From Eucalyptus grandis (Eukaryota; Streptophyta; Magnoliopsida; Myrtales; Myrtaceae): DNA of 64,000 nucleotides. The translations under genes and the position numbers were made by a program. Shown here piece after piece: positions 12,457 through 24,438 of the stretch (positions are counted from its first letter, which is position 1; the number at the start of each line of letters is the position of its first letter). The notes beneath the pieces are model-generated. The model did not search any database, had not been told where the DNA came from, and saw only the letters and a program-made list of their open reading frames with translations. Location of the stretch: contig NC_052615.1 of NCBI RefSeq assembly GCF_016545825.1, positions 18,220,520-18,284,519 of the forward strand, written 5' to 3'.

Positions 12457-12807
12457 ATGAGACCTCAAATCCTGCTCCTCCTCCTCTTCCTCGCCGTTCT
12501 CCCTCTCTCCGCCATCGCCGCCCGTGGCCAAGGGTGGAAGCAGATCGAGGTTGTGGACGATCCGCGCATCAAATCGATGGGCGAATTCGCGGTTGCCGAC
12601 TTCAACAGGAAGAGCCACGCCGGCCTGGTTTTCAAAGATGTCCTAACAGTAACAGAGGAGGCCGCGGGCAGCGAACAAAGCACGTATCTCCTGCATCTCG
12701 CCGTGGAGGGGGAGCCGCCGAGATGCTACGACACCGTCGTTCTGGCGTTCGTCTGGCTGGACCACTGGGAGGTTTCCTCCTTTGACAGTAAGAGTTGCCA
12801 AGGTTGA
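12457..12807 (+). CDS. secreted cystatin-like protein b
   Basis: Intronless, 116 residues. Residues 1-22 (MRPQILLL...SAIAA) are a clear signal peptide, so the product is probably exported. The mature part follows the phytocystatin layout: a glycine and WKQIE near the N-terminus, the helix motif MGEFAVADFNRKS (residues 41-53, the counterpart of the plant LARFAV helix), LVFKDV, the first hairpin at 66-76, strand YLLHLAVE, and HWEV at 103-106 in place of the usual Pro-Trp loop. The canonical QxVxG is missing (EEAAG here). Two cysteines (90 and 114) could pair; ordinary phytocystatins usually lack them. Cystatins inhibit papain-like cysteine proteases; whether this one does is open. The start is the ATG in the conserved context shared with paralogues. 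Its duplicate is gene e. Confidence 0.85.
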   Translation: MRPQILLLLLFLAVLPLSAIAARGQGWKQIEVVDDPRIKSMGEFAVADFNRKSHAGLVFKDVLTVTEEAAGSEQSTYLLHLAVEGEPPRCYDTVVLAFVWLDHWEVSSFDSKSCQG

Positions 12808-15499
12808 CACCATGAATTCGATTTTGACTCCGCTCGGAGTAGTTGTTATGGTTGGTCGAGACTCGAGAATCGAACAAGAAATAAATAATAAAAGAAAGTA
12901 TATGTGATATCCTAAAATTGGTAAGGTTGGCAGAGGGTCGAATGTTTCCGGTACGAAAAGATGTTTATTTCAATTTCGCTTTGAGTAATCCTTTTATCTT
13001 GAAAAGTTTATATCATCGTATGACTTCGTAAATGTAATATCGATCTATGTTTTGGGAGAATTTATTGTAATCATTGAATCTTTTAAAATCTGCGCATGGT
13101 CATTCGATCAAATAGATCGCCTCATCTCGTGCATTTTTATTAACGTCCACTGCCACGTCAACGTTTATAGGGTCAAAATAATGACATGGACTATAGCATT
13201 TTTTTCTCGTAAGTCAACAAATTTTTGCTCCTTTATTTATTTCTCCTTTCCTTTTATGTGAAAATAATGAGATATATACGATCGCCACGGTAAATATACC
13301 ATCAAGTTAACCATAGTTTACGGTTACGTAATCTAAATGTGTTTAGAAATTTTAATTGGAGGGCTACGTTAGTGGATTTTTAAAAGCATCGACAACCACA
13401 TCGCACAAAATAAAAATTTAGAGATTACTTTGAACTTTGAAAAAAGGTCAAAGGACGACACGTGTTATCATATCCTCTCACAACACAATAAATCTTTTTT
13501 TCTTCCTCTCTTTAGGTGAAAATAATTATAGAGAGAATTATGGTTAGGTCAGCTAAAGGTGTGAGAAACTTTAACAGGAGGACTATATTGAGTAGATTTT
13601 TAAAAAATATCAAGAATTTGATTGTAAAAAAGAAAATTTTAGAAGCTACTTTGAATTTTGAAAGAAAGAGAGTTAAAGGACAACACATCATATTCTGTCA
13701 CAAATTGAGGTGGAAACGATACGAAGAGAAGAAGAAAAATTGGTGAGAACTGTTCTCTTCCAATTAATTGTATTCTATTTGTACAAAGGACCAATATATA
13801 ATAAAAAGAAAGAATATATTTTTCTAATCTAGGTATATCAATTCTAATCCTAGATTGATTTAGTCAATCAGTCTTAATCCCTGATTGATTAAATGTATCA
13901 ACTATAATCCGGACAAATACAGGAGCATATCTTCCAATATATTCTTTCGCACAAATTGGAATCAGCAAGAAAATATCTTTCACTCAAAATCATCTTCGAT
14001 TTTTATTTCTGTGGTAACTCTGGATAGGAAATATTATAGATAATTAAAAAAATTGATAATTTCACTTCAAATGGAACAAAAGATACAAAAACCGTGTCGG
14101 AAATGATGCAAAGCTTGAGATTGTAAACACTTTAGATAGAAGCAAATGTACGCAAAGTATATCGGAATTTAATCCATAATAAAGCTTGAGAACGCAAAGA
14201 TCCGACGCCAAAAGTTAATCGACGACGAGGCACCTAGGATATGCAATAACAATATATATCAAAATTTAATCGACAATGTAAATCTAACGACTACAATTAT
14301 AAAACGTGCCAAAGTTTAATCGACAATGCAAGTCTAGAATTTCATCCATTTTCTTATACCATGTTAATACACTACACTACATCTTACAAAACAAAATCGA
14401 TAATTGATGGAACTTTTCCACTATATCCATCTACGTCGTATGACCATAAAAATGAATATAGAACATTAAAAAAAAAAAAAAAAATCTTTTTGACTAAAGG
14501 GAAGGCAATTTTTGCGCTGCTACAGTGTAGATAGAGATTCATGTAACACCTTTTTATCGATTTACATAACGTTACCACCTACTTTCAAAAATCAAAATGC
14601 ATTATTTTAAATCGACAATGAATTTATATTTCAAGAATATTTCACTATATCAACGAAAAAGAAATAAAAATATACTTTGTATGATGGTACTCTTGTCATA
14701 CTCACTCGTATCCTGAATGATTACATTGCATTAGTGATCAATTTTATTAACTGATTAAATTTTATTTGATTAATTTAATGTCCGTTCTAAATGAGACTAT
14801 CACTATTGCAAGAAAGTGTGCAAATTACCATGTCCAAGACGTGAAAGTTTCAAGTCATCACTACATAAGCAATATATATACAAAGAAAATATTGTTATTG
14901 CAAAAATACAAGGATAAATAACTATCATGTAAGTTTAATTGATATTGCAATATACGAGGATAAAATACCCACCAAATTTATCACCTAACTTCAATTCTCA
15001 CAAAATTACACATGAAAATCCATACATCTCACAATCTCGATTCTAATGTGGTGTATTTCCAGAGTAATGACATGAATGGTTTTTTAACTGTTTTATTTGA
15101 TGTTTAATATGGTCTCTAGATTTTTTTTTGTTTAATCTAATTCCTAAACTTAAAAAAAAAAAAAAAAAAACAAATCGCTCACAATCATTCCACTTGCCAC
15201 GTTAGCATTTGTAGGGACAAAATAATAATGAGAACTATCACGTTATTTTCCGAAGTCAGCTAAAAAAGGAATCCTCGACTCTTTTTTTCCCTTCCTATGT
15301 ATAGATATATGACATGGAAGATACACGTAAGCGTGGATGCCTGCATTGCAAATTTACAAACAATATTCGGTCACGTCAATTTAAGGTGTTAGAGTTTTCA
15401 ACGGAAGTGAAATATGGGATATTTTTGAAAGTGTAACTGCTAGTTTGAACATTCAATGTAAAATATAGGGTTGCAAACTTTGACAAAACATAAAGATAC
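12808..15499. other. non-coding flank between genes b and c, including 1.77 kb missing from the other cassette
   Basis: No gene is seen. 12808-13766 aligns with 34593-35610. 13767-15531 has no counterpart in cassette d-e-f. Within it, 13755-14290 aligns with 4749-5280. There is a poly-A run at 14467-14482 and a T-rich stretch at 15120-15170. 15090-15480 resembles the sequence upstream of pseudogene d (23920-24290). Confidence 0.7.
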
Positions 15500-16127
15500 T
15501 GTTGCGACCTCTTTTATTCGGCGCTCAATTAGGGATTGGCACTGGCGAAGTTTAATGGTTTAGCTAGGTCTATTAGGCTTAACCTGGACTCTCCCAAGCC
15601 CATGAACTTACGACTTAATAGTCCAAATTTTTAACATGTAAGTTAATTTTTAAAATGAGTCGACACTAATCAATTTGGAGTGGGTCAATTAAAAGCCCAT
15701 GGGAGAAATGCTCTTGCGCAACCAGAGAAACTATTTTGAAGACTTAATCACATTAGTTAATCACTAATGTCCTTCCGGTACCTTATCTTTATTTAAATCT
15801 TAAGGCTTTTTGGATTTTTTAGAGAGTTTTCCATGCATTTTGCAGAGGAAAAATATTTTTTTGGTATTTTTCTCATTTTTTTTATTTTTGATCTTTTTTT
15901 GAAAATATAAATCATTTTTTGTCTTTTTTATTATTTTTTTGACTTTTTTGGGAAAATATGGGGAAGCCCCAGCCCCGACGGCTGCTGCTTTTGGTTTTTT
16001 TTGGTTGGTTTTTATTTATTTTTTGTTGTTTTTGTTATTTATTATTTATTATCCGAAAAAAGGAAAAATACATAAGTAAAGAAACTAAGGTCTAATTAAA
16101 AATCTAATCAAAATTTAGGTGTAAATA
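15500..16127 (+). mobile_element. solo LTR in the promoter of gene c
   Basis: The 628-bp block starts TGTTGCGACC and is flanked by GATAC on both sides (15495-15499 and 16128-16132). Its right end reads GTGTAAATA here and GTGTTAACA in the paralogous copy at 36236, so the original ends were TG..CA. No internal retrotransposon sequence is present, hence a solo LTR. The DNA outside it joins directly in pseudogenes a and d, which lack the insertion. It ends about 170 bases before the ATG of gene c. Superfamily is not certain; gypsy is plausible. Confidence 0.75.
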
Positions 16128-16221
16128 GATACCATGTGGTAAGAAAATAAATAACACTCCTGAAAAGCAATTGTCAATCGAGGAATCCTAGGATTTTTCC
16201 AGATTAGGACAAAAATAAGCC

Positions 16222-16228
16222 TATAGAA
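16222..16228 (+). promoter_or_regulatory. variant TATA box of gene c
   Basis: TATAGAA lies 78 bases before the ATG, at the place where a, b, d and e have TATAAAA, followed by the shared CCAGCAAG motif. Gene f has the same change, so it predates the duplication. Confidence 0.6.
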
Positions 16229-16299
16229 CCAGCAAGCCTGTTACCAAACGACCCTCAATTACACCGTGAAGGAAAGAAAAAAGCACAGAAACTACGGCA

Positions 16300-16653
16300 A
16301 TGAGACCTCAAATCCTCCTCCTGGCCCTCTTCCTCGCCGTCCTCCCTCTCTCGGCCATCGCCGCCATTGGCCCAGATATTGCCGGCGGTATATGGGAGCC
16401 AATCAAGGACTTGAAAAATGAGCACATCATAGCGATCGCCGAATTCGCGGTCACTGACTTCAACAGGAAGAGCCACGCCGGCGTGGTTCTGAAGGACATC
16501 CGAGGAGGGGATTCCGCGGCGGGTGATTCCGACTACAGGTATCTCCTGCATCTCACCGTGGAACAGCCGCCGTCGTGTTACAAGGCTGTGGTTCTGGAGT
16601 ATAACTGGCTGCACCACTGGGAGGTTTTGTCCTTTGATAGCGAGACTTGCTGA
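16300..16653 (+). CDS. secreted cystatin-like protein c
   Basis: Intronless, 117 residues. Signal peptide 1-22, then IWEPIKDLKNEHIIAIAEF, the helix motif EFAVTDFNRKSHAG (about 48-61), VVLKDIRGG, the first-hairpin region SAAGDSDYRY, strand LLHLTVEQPP, then CYKAVVLEYNW and HHWEVLSF. The last residue before the stop is a cysteine that could bond to the one in SCYKA. The EPIKDL start and the helix match plant cystatins such as those annotated cysteine proteinase inhibitor 5, while QxVxG is absent. Gene f is its duplicate, with 10 replacement and 6 silent codon-level differences by eye. Regulation may have been altered by the solo LTR that sits just upstream. Confidence 0.85.
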   Translation: MRPQILLLALFLAVLPLSAIAAIGPDIAGGIWEPIKDLKNEHIIAIAEFAVTDFNRKSHAGVVLKDIRGGDSAAGDSDYRYLLHLTVEQPPSCYKAVVLEYNWLHHWEVLSFDSETC

Positions 16654-17967
16654 GATTGATACAAAGAAATCGATTTCAAAAGCTATGTAGCTCTCTCTTT
16701 TGCTATTTGAACGACAAATAAAAGTTACGGTTCATTGGTCGAGACTTGAATATTTCCCGGTATGAAAAGATCCGTTCCAATTTCGCTGAGAGTTCAAAAG
16801 GAAATTAAAAGAAAGTTGCGATTCAATGAGACATCCTAAAATCGCTATGGTTGGCGGAGGGTCGAATGTTTCCTGGTACCTCAATTTCGCTTAGAGCAAT
16901 CCCGTATCTCAAGAAGTTTATATCATCACACAACTTTGCAATGTGATATCGATCTACATTTTTTCGGAAGAATTTATTGTAAATTAGACTAATAGGTATG
17001 GAAAATCACGGTGCCATAGGTTTGGCAACCTGAACCTTTTCTATTAACTCATCATTTCCAAGCATATGATACGGAAAAGAATCGATATTGCAAACCGCAA
17101 GGATGAAATACCCATCAAATTTATCACCTAAGTTCAATTATCACAAAATTATATATAAAAATTCACGCAATCGCCTGGCCGTGATTCTAATTGTGTATTT
17201 CTAGAGCGATGACATGGGCAGTATTTGGATTTTTTCAAAATATCTGAACTTTTTTTTTCATTGATCTAATTATTGATTTGTTTTTTTTAAATGCGCTCAT
17301 AAGTCATTCGATTTAGTGTACGCCACGTCTTGCGTATTTTTTAAATGTGGACTGTCACGTTATATTCATAATTCAACAAATCTTAATTCTTTTATTTTTC
17401 AGTGTAAATAATGAGATATTATATATATGAAGTGGAGTTTACCTATAAGTCAATACGACGTCAAGCTAATCATAGTTTATGACTATGTCATCTAAATGAG
17501 TGAGAATTTTTAATCGGAGGCTACATTGAGTAGACTTTTGAAAGTTTCAAGAACTAGATCGCACATTATTATATCTCAATTTATATATCTCTTGTGAAAA
17601 TGCATTAATCTCTCACAATACATTAGATCGCTGCTCAATTATCCCACAGAACTCCAATGCTCCATCACGACATAATTTAGGACAACCAATGTATAAATAT
17701 AAATATGTATTTATATCACTACGCCCTTCTGCTATCTATAATTTGGCTACAAAATCGGTGCCCAAGTCGTGCAAATTATATAGGAAACATCAGGCAGTAG
17801 GTTGAACCACTTCTCAGAAATTGGTCCAACAAACACATAAAGTCTAGAAAACTAATTGGAGATTTTCGGAACATAGTTGGTTTTATTTGTAATTCTCTTG
17901 ATAAAGCAGGACCGACCCACTTAGAATCCGTCCCTAGCCAATTGATATTAATCATGAATATTCAGCA
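16654..17967. other. non-coding flank after gene c, end of cassette a-b-c
   Basis: The whole stretch aligns with 36763-38135 after gene f. No gene is seen. The alignment ends exactly where the second copia copy begins; in the other cassette the sequence runs on (ATTCAGCAACCATTGG at about 38126), which gives the empty site for that insertion. Confidence 0.8.
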
Positions 17968-18757
17968 TGTTAAATAATGTCTCGAATTTGAAGATTAGAT
18001 GAAAAAAAATCAAAAGGCTTCCCTGGAGATGAATTTTCGGTCTTTGAAGTGAAGTTGCCGAAGACATGCCCCTGCACGGAAAAAGAATTATCTTCGTGGG
18101 GGTCCAAGTCAAGACTTTGACTTGTTGGGCCCACACACACACACCCACACTCCACGCCGAAGGAAGAGGCCCTTGCGCGTAGACAAGAGAAGCAAGTGTT
18201 GGTGGGCCCAGGTCAACTATTTGACCTGTGGGCACATGATTCCCTTCTTTGGCGTGCGTGAAGTCTGTGAAAGAAACCTACGTAGAAGACGCCGCTGAAA
18301 ACCTACGGCCGCCAAAGCTACGTACGAGCTGCTGCACGCCGAAGACCTACGAAGCAAGGAGCCGCACGTCTGTGCCATTTGCTGAAGCCCTACGAAGAGG
18401 ATACATACGTGAAGACGCTGTTCTTGTTTGACATACGTAGAGCGTTTCGTTTGAGCTTTGAATGCGCGGTAATTTTGAACCGTGAGTTTATACCCTTGAA
18501 ATTGTTTATTTATAAACACTTTGGGTTTGGGATTAAATCTAGGTGTGGGAAATACTTGAGCGATTAAGCGATTGTAAACTCTGATTCTCCGATTTTAGTG
18601 AATTATTTGCTGTTGGCTCTCCCCGTAGACGTAGGTACCGATACTCGGACTAAACCACATAAATTTCTGGTATCCTGATTTTCTCGTTTATTTCTCTTGC
18701 GATTTTACATTGACGTAAATTGCAAGATCTGTCGTTTCCGCATATTATATCCCAACA
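17968..18757 (+). repeat. 5' LTR of copia copy 2
   Basis: 790 bp, from TGTTAAATAATG to ATATCCCAACA. Over the 179 bases that can be compared with the shortened 3' LTR (22799-22977), about nine differences are visible, giving a rough divergence of 5 percent. Confidence 0.9.
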
Positions 18758-18759
18758 AT

Positions 18760-18771
18760 TGATATCAGAGC
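18760..18771 (+). other. primer binding site of copia copy 2
   Basis: TGATATCAGAGC follows the LTR after two bases. It matches the methionine-tRNA-complementary TGGTATCAGAGC used by most plant copia elements, with one change. Confidence 0.8.
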
Positions 18772-18847
18772 TTGGGGATGGATTTCTTGATTGTGATTTG
18801 GGCTTTTGCTTGTTTGATTATTATCTATAAATTCTATTATTGCAATT

Positions 18848-21800
18848 ATGTCTAAGAGGAAATCTGAGATTGAAAAGTTTGATGAGAGAAATAACTTTGT
18901 GTTATGGAGCATCAAGATGCAGGCTTTATTAACAAAACAAGTTGGCCAAGGCACTAGATGGTGAAGATGAGTTGCCGATTATAATGAAAGCCTCAGAGAG
19001 GGTAGAGCTTATGCAAAAAGCAAAGAGCATAATCCTGTTAAATTTGTCAAATGAGGTCTTACTAGAAGTTATTGAGGAGAAGCATGCCGCAGCATTATGG
19101 GCAAAACTTCAAGCAATCTATGTGAAGAAAGGTTTGAACAATCGCTTGTCTATGCTGAAGAAGATGTTTTAATTTAGATATACTAAAGGTAAGTCTATCA
19201 GGACCTACCTAGATGAATTTAATAAACTCATGTTGGATCTGAAGAACGTCGATAAGATACTTGATGATGAAGAACAGGGCATGATGTTGTTAGCCTCTTT
19301 ACCGAAGTCATGGGAGCACTTTACTAATTCGATGTTGCAAGGGCATACTGCAATTACTTCAGAAGAGGTAAAGCCTACCTTATTCTCTAAGGAGTGGCAG
19401 AGAAAGTTGCGAGATGACAGTCTGGCGAAAGGAGCAGCGCAAGCACTAACGATTCGGGGTAGAGAACAATATCGAGGACCTAGTAGCAGCAAAGGTAAAA
19501 GCATATCAAAATCACGCAATAGAAAGTCCAAGGGGCGCGTGAAGTGCTTTGAGTTTCATGAGGAGGGGCACATCAGGAGAGATTGTCCAAAGCGGAGAAA
19601 TAAAGTTGATAAGCAGAATGCCACAAGCAGTGTGGCAAACGTTGCTGAGGGGAGCACTAGTGATGCAAAAGCTGTCTTATGTGTAACTACTACTTCGTCA
19701 GGAGACGAATGGGTGCTAAATTCAGGGTGTTCTTATCACATGACGCCTCATAAGAACTGGTTTACTACTTACCAAGCTGCAGATGGTGGTAGGGTTCTTT
19801 TGGGGAATAATGCAGTCTGTAAGGCTGTGGGGATAGGGACAATTCGGATCCGGATGCACGATGGGGTGGTTCGCACATTGACAGATGTGAGGCATGTACC
19901 GGAGCTCAAGAAGAACCTTATTTCTCTGGGGACACTCGATGACATCGGGTGTACGTACACCGCTGAAGGTGGAGTACTAAAGATCTCTCGAGGTGCGATG
20001 ACAGTGATGAAAGGGAAGAAAGTAAATACTCTCTATCATCTACTAGGAGAGATCGTGACTGGAACCGCTGCAGTTTCATCAAGTGAGTCGGACTCTAATT
20101 TGACTCAGTTATGGTATATGCGTTTAGGGCACATGAGTGAGGCAAGAATGACAATGCTGAGTGAAAGGGGGTTGCTGAGTGGTCAAAAAACAAGAAAGCT
20201 GGACTTTTGTGAGCACTGCATGTATGGGAAGCAGCACCGAGTTAAGTTTACAACAGTTATTCATTCAACCAAACGACCAGTTGAATATATTCATTCAGAC
20301 GTTTGGGGCTCGTCTTCAGTTCCTTGGAAAGGAGGTGCTCGATATATGCTGACTTTTATCGACGATTATTCGAGGAAGGTATGGGTATACTTTCTGAAGC
20401 ACAAATATGAAGTGTTTGATCGGTTCAAGAAATTTAAGGCATTGATTGAGAAGCAGTCAGATAAGCAGATCAAGTGCCTGAGAACCAATAATGGCATGGA
20501 GTTCTGTGGTAAAGATTTTACAGAGTTCTGCGAGAAAGAAGGTATTGTAAGACACCGCACAGTACCTAGGACACCACAGCAGAATGGCATGGCAGAACAT
20601 AAGAACAAAACTTTGCTTGAGCGAGCTCGATGCATGTTTTCGCATGCAGGACTTGGCAAAGAATTTTGGGCCGAAGCAGTAAATATGTCATGTTACTTGG
20701 TAAATCGATCTCCATCATCTGCTATCGAGTGGAAGACTCCTGAGGAAGTATGGTCGGGAAAACCTGTTGATTATTCGGGATTACATATATTCGGATATCC
20801 TGCATATGCTCATGCGAGTGATGGTAAGCTTGAGCCGAGGGCAAAGAAGTGCATATTTCTGGGTTATGCACATGGGGTGAAAGGCTACCGGCTGTGGTGC
20901 ACCGATCCCAGATCACCCGGTTTTCTAATCAGCAGAGATTTGATTTTTTACGAGACTGCAATGTTTCAACAAAGAAGTTCTTAGACACAACCAACAGAGA
21001 AGACAAATGATGGTGTCATAAGTAAGATGGAGCTTCAGGTGGAGACTCCGGAGACCTCGAAGGTAACAGAAGTTGAGACTACAGATGAAGCCGCAGTTCC
21101 TGAAGTCGGTGATAATGAACAACAAGCAAAGTTGCAGCAAACTATAGCCGCAGATAGACAGAGAATGCAAATTAAATCACCGATACGTTATGATTATACA
21201 GATATTGCTTATGCATTGATTGTAGGTGATGAGGTGAAGACAAATGAGCCTTCGTCTTACTCAGAGGCGATGGCTAGTTCGGAGTCATCGCAGTGGCTAG
21301 GGGCTATGAGTGAAGAGATGGAATCACTCCATCCAAATCAGACATGAGAGTTGGTCAAAGTACCAAAGCGCTAAAAGATTGTCCGAAGTAAATGGATCTT
21401 CAAATGGAAAGAGGGCATTCCTAGTGTCGAGGCAGCGAGGTATAAGGCTAGACTTGTGGCGAAGGGGTATACACAGCGTGAGGACATTGACTACAATGAG
21501 GTGTTCTCTCTTGTGGTAAGACATACTTCTATTCGTGTTTTACTTGCCTTAGTTGCTTCGCAGGATCTCGAATTAGAGCAACTAGATGTGAAAACTGCGT
21601 TTCTTCACGGTGAGTTGGAAGAGCAGATTTACATGAGGCAACCAGAGGGATTTGCAATTCCGGGTAAGGATGATCATGTTTGCTTGTTAAAGAAATCTTT
21701 GTATGGGCTGAAACAGTCTCCTAGGCAGTGGTATAAACGTTTTGATGCTTTCATGATTAGTCAAGACTATTCAAAAAGTCAGATGGATAGCTGCATTTAC

Positions 21801-22798
21801 TATAAGAGATTGGAGAATGGTTCTTTGATTTATCTACTCTTATATGTTAATGATATACTGATAGCAACTAAAAATATGTGATATCGATGTGCTGAAGAGG
21901 CAGTTGAATGTTGAATTTGAGATGAAAGATTTATGTGCAGCAAAGAAAATTTTGGGTATGGAGATTTTGGGTGACATGGCTGCAAGAGTTTTATGTCCGT
22001 CTCAAAAGAAATATATTGAGAAGATTGTGGCACGTTTTAATATGCAGTTGGCGAAATCTATAAGTATACCTTTAGAGAAGCACTTTAAACTTTCAGATAA
22101 ATTATCACCGCAGACTGAGGGTGAGGAGGAGCATATGTCCCGTGTTCCTTATTCTAGTGTCGTGGGTAGTATTATGTATGCTATGGTGTGCACTAAACCT
22201 GATATTACACAAGCTATAAGCGTGGTTAGTCATTATATGAAGCGTCCTGGTAAAGCTCATTGGGAAGCTGTGAAGTGGATCCTCATATATTTGAAGTGAA
22301 CAATAGACATGGGTATAGTATACCGAAGGGACAGCAATGGTAGTGAGACCACTAGTTTTGTGGATTCGGATCACGCCGATAATTTGGATGATTGCAGGTC
22401 TTTAGCAAGGTACGTGTTTACGCTAGCGGGTGGTGCAGTTAGTTAGAAAGCATCCTTATAGGATCACATTGCCTTGTCTTCGACTGAGGCAGAGTACATT
22501 GCACTAACCTTTGTAGCGAAGGAGACGATATGGTTACAAAGTTTGCTCTCGGACTTTGGGTTAAAACAGAAAAGTTTGGATATACACTGTGAAACCAAGG
22601 TGCAATATATTTGGCGTATAATTCAGTTTATCACGAGCGAACGAAACATATCAACATTGGGTACCACTTCATCCGAGATGTCTTTGCTTGAGCTCTATTG
22701 GCGTCTGTGGAGAGTGAGCGCCCATCGGGGCGTTGGGAGAGCAGCATGGATGATGAGCACTATAACTTGGCTTCAAACATCGAGCCAAGGTGAAGAAT
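18848..22798 (+). pseudogene. copia gag-pol of copy 2 (degenerate)
   Basis: The ATG at 18848 opens gag, with a two-base deletion near 18942 relative to copy 1 and TAA at about 19170. A long open segment at 19230-20984 covers the end of gag, protease and integrase. Key residues are changed: the zinc knuckle reads CFEFHEEGHIRRDC (second cysteine lost), the protease reads WVLNSG instead of WVLDSG, the integrase LRTNNGMEF instead of LRTDNGMEF, and the polymerase YVNDI instead of YVDD. Further breaks are TAG at 20982, TGA at 21345, a two-base deletion at about 21880, TGA at 22297-22299 and TAG near 22443. RNase H is damaged and its last 100 or so bases are deleted. PRQWYKRFDAF and LSSTEAEYIAL remain recognisable. 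Confidence 0.92.
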
Positions 22799-22977
22799 TA
22801 TTAAATAAGGTCTCGAATTTGAAGATTAGATGAAAAACAAATCAAAAGGCTTCACTGGAGATGATTTTTCGGTCTTTGAAGTGAGGTTGCCGAAGACATG
22901 CCCCTGCACGGAAAAAGAATTATCTTCATGGGGACCCAAGTCAAGACTTTGACTTGTTGGGCCCACACACACACACC
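22799..22977 (+). repeat. shortened 3' LTR of copia copy 2
   Basis: The first 179 bases of the LTR (beginning TATTAAATAAGG, so the TG terminus is mutated) are followed abruptly by unrelated sequence after the CACACACACACC run. The remaining 600 or so bases are absent from the window. Confidence 0.85.
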
Positions 22978-23880
22978 TAGGGGTGAGCGGTTCCAGGTTT
23001 CTTACAAGTTCCGCTTGGAACCTAGAACCTACCCTCGGGTACAGGTTCCTCATTTTTTGGAACCTGGAACCTACCCGTCATAACCAAGAACCTGGAACCT
23101 ACCCTATCACAGGTTCCGGGGTCGGTTCCAAGTTCCAACAGGTTCTTTTTTTTCTTTTCTTTTTTTCTTTTTTAGTTAAAAAAAATGGAAATGAATACCG
23201 CAATAATAAACAAACTTGTCATTCATCAAAGAGAATATAACACAAACACAATCTATAATACTCATAAACATTTAATATTCTTCTAGAATGTAACTATTTC
23301 TCTTTTGCAAAGTCCAGCGATTCACTACAAAAAGTCCAGCCTTACCTCAACAACAACCCTGCACCAAAATAAAGCCATATCCCTCATTGTTTTACAGCTT
23401 CCAATGACTTCAGCAACTATAGTAACAAAGCTTTCAAGCGGTGATCTCCACCTCAAGTTCTTTGACTTGTGGTATCCCAGATTGACATAACTGAAAACAC
23501 CAGCTTACCTCAACAGAGAACATAGAGGATAGTGTTTAAGGATTTTTTCAAACGGGAAACAAAATACCGGGCCTAAGAGCTTCCCTCCTTTTGAACAGGA
23601 AAACTAATATGAGCATCTCATCACGTGAATAACATAAGACGAATTAAACATTAAAAGTGTGAAGGAGGATAAACCTTAAATGCCAGTATTCTAGGAGCTA
23701 GAAATCGTGATTCTGTGAGTTCTTCAGCCAAAGTTCAGCAAGCCGCTAAAGTTGCTGCACTTTTCCCTTCGTCAGCAGCAAGTTCGGCACCTTATTCATC
23801 AATTGATGGAAAAGTTGTTAACAAGACAATTAGAGAAGAAAGACTACAAGAGTGACATATGATAGTGGGAATTCCAAAAT
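22978..23880. mobile_element. hAT-like transposon end or fragment (candidate)
   Basis: The junction begins TAGGGGTGAGCGG, which resembles plant hAT termini, and the next 150 bases are packed with GGTTCC and GGAACC motifs in both directions, as in hAT subterminal regions. No transposase domain is recognisable and no matching right end was found, so the element is a fragment or has lost that end. The stretch to 23880 is otherwise unassigned. Confidence 0.45.
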
Positions 23881-24438
23881 GTGCAGTGGGTTAGATACAA
23901 GTGGTCTTTGAATTTTTTTCTTCAATATTCATTATGGTTCCTGAACTTTTTTTATTTAATTTAATCCCTAAACTTTAAAAAATCGCTCATAGCCATTCCA
24001 TCTAACACGTCAGCATTTTTTGGACCAAAATAATAATGAGAACTATCACGTTATTTTCATAAGTCAGCAAAAAAACGAATCATTTTCGTGTCGAAATATT
24101 GAGATATATATAATGACATATCAGTCGCGTGGACTCTAGCATTGCAAATTTTAAACGCAAATTTTTTGTCTAGTCAATTTAAGGTGTCAGAATTTTTAAC
24201 CAAAGGAATATATTGATTGGTTTTTCTGAAAGTGCAATCACATTCAAGATAAAATATAGGGCCGCACTCTTTGGCAACAAAATAAATAACAGTCCCGAAA
24301 AGCAATTGTCGATCGAGGAATCTTATGATTTTTCCATTTTAGGACCAAAAAAGGACCCTATAAAACCAGCAAATCTGCTGACGAGCCACCATAAATTACA
24401 TTGTGAAAAAAAAAAAAAAACCCATAGAAACGACGGCA
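23881..24438 (+). promoter_or_regulatory. upstream region and TATA box of pseudogene d
   Basis: The region aligns with the sequences before genes a and c. It carries TATAAAA at 24359-24365, 80 bases before the ATG, with CCAGCAAA after it. Confidence 0.6.

Larger units (their letters stand above)
17968..22977 (+). mobile_element. Ty1/copia LTR retrotransposon, copy 2
   Basis: A 5' LTR, primer site, gag-pol and a shortened 3' LTR are in order, and the element is closely related to copy 1. It is inserted at the point where the two cystatin cassettes lose alignment; the intact site is near 38134. The 3' LTR stops at 22977 against a hAT-like sequence, so its right boundary and target duplication are lost. 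Stops, frameshifts and replaced catalytic residues make it non-autonomous. Confidence 0.95.

Noticed and set aside
18217..18519. open frames inside the 5' LTR of copia copy 2
   Set aside because: They lie entirely within LTR sequence, overlap on both strands and are not kept in the 3' LTR of copy 1.
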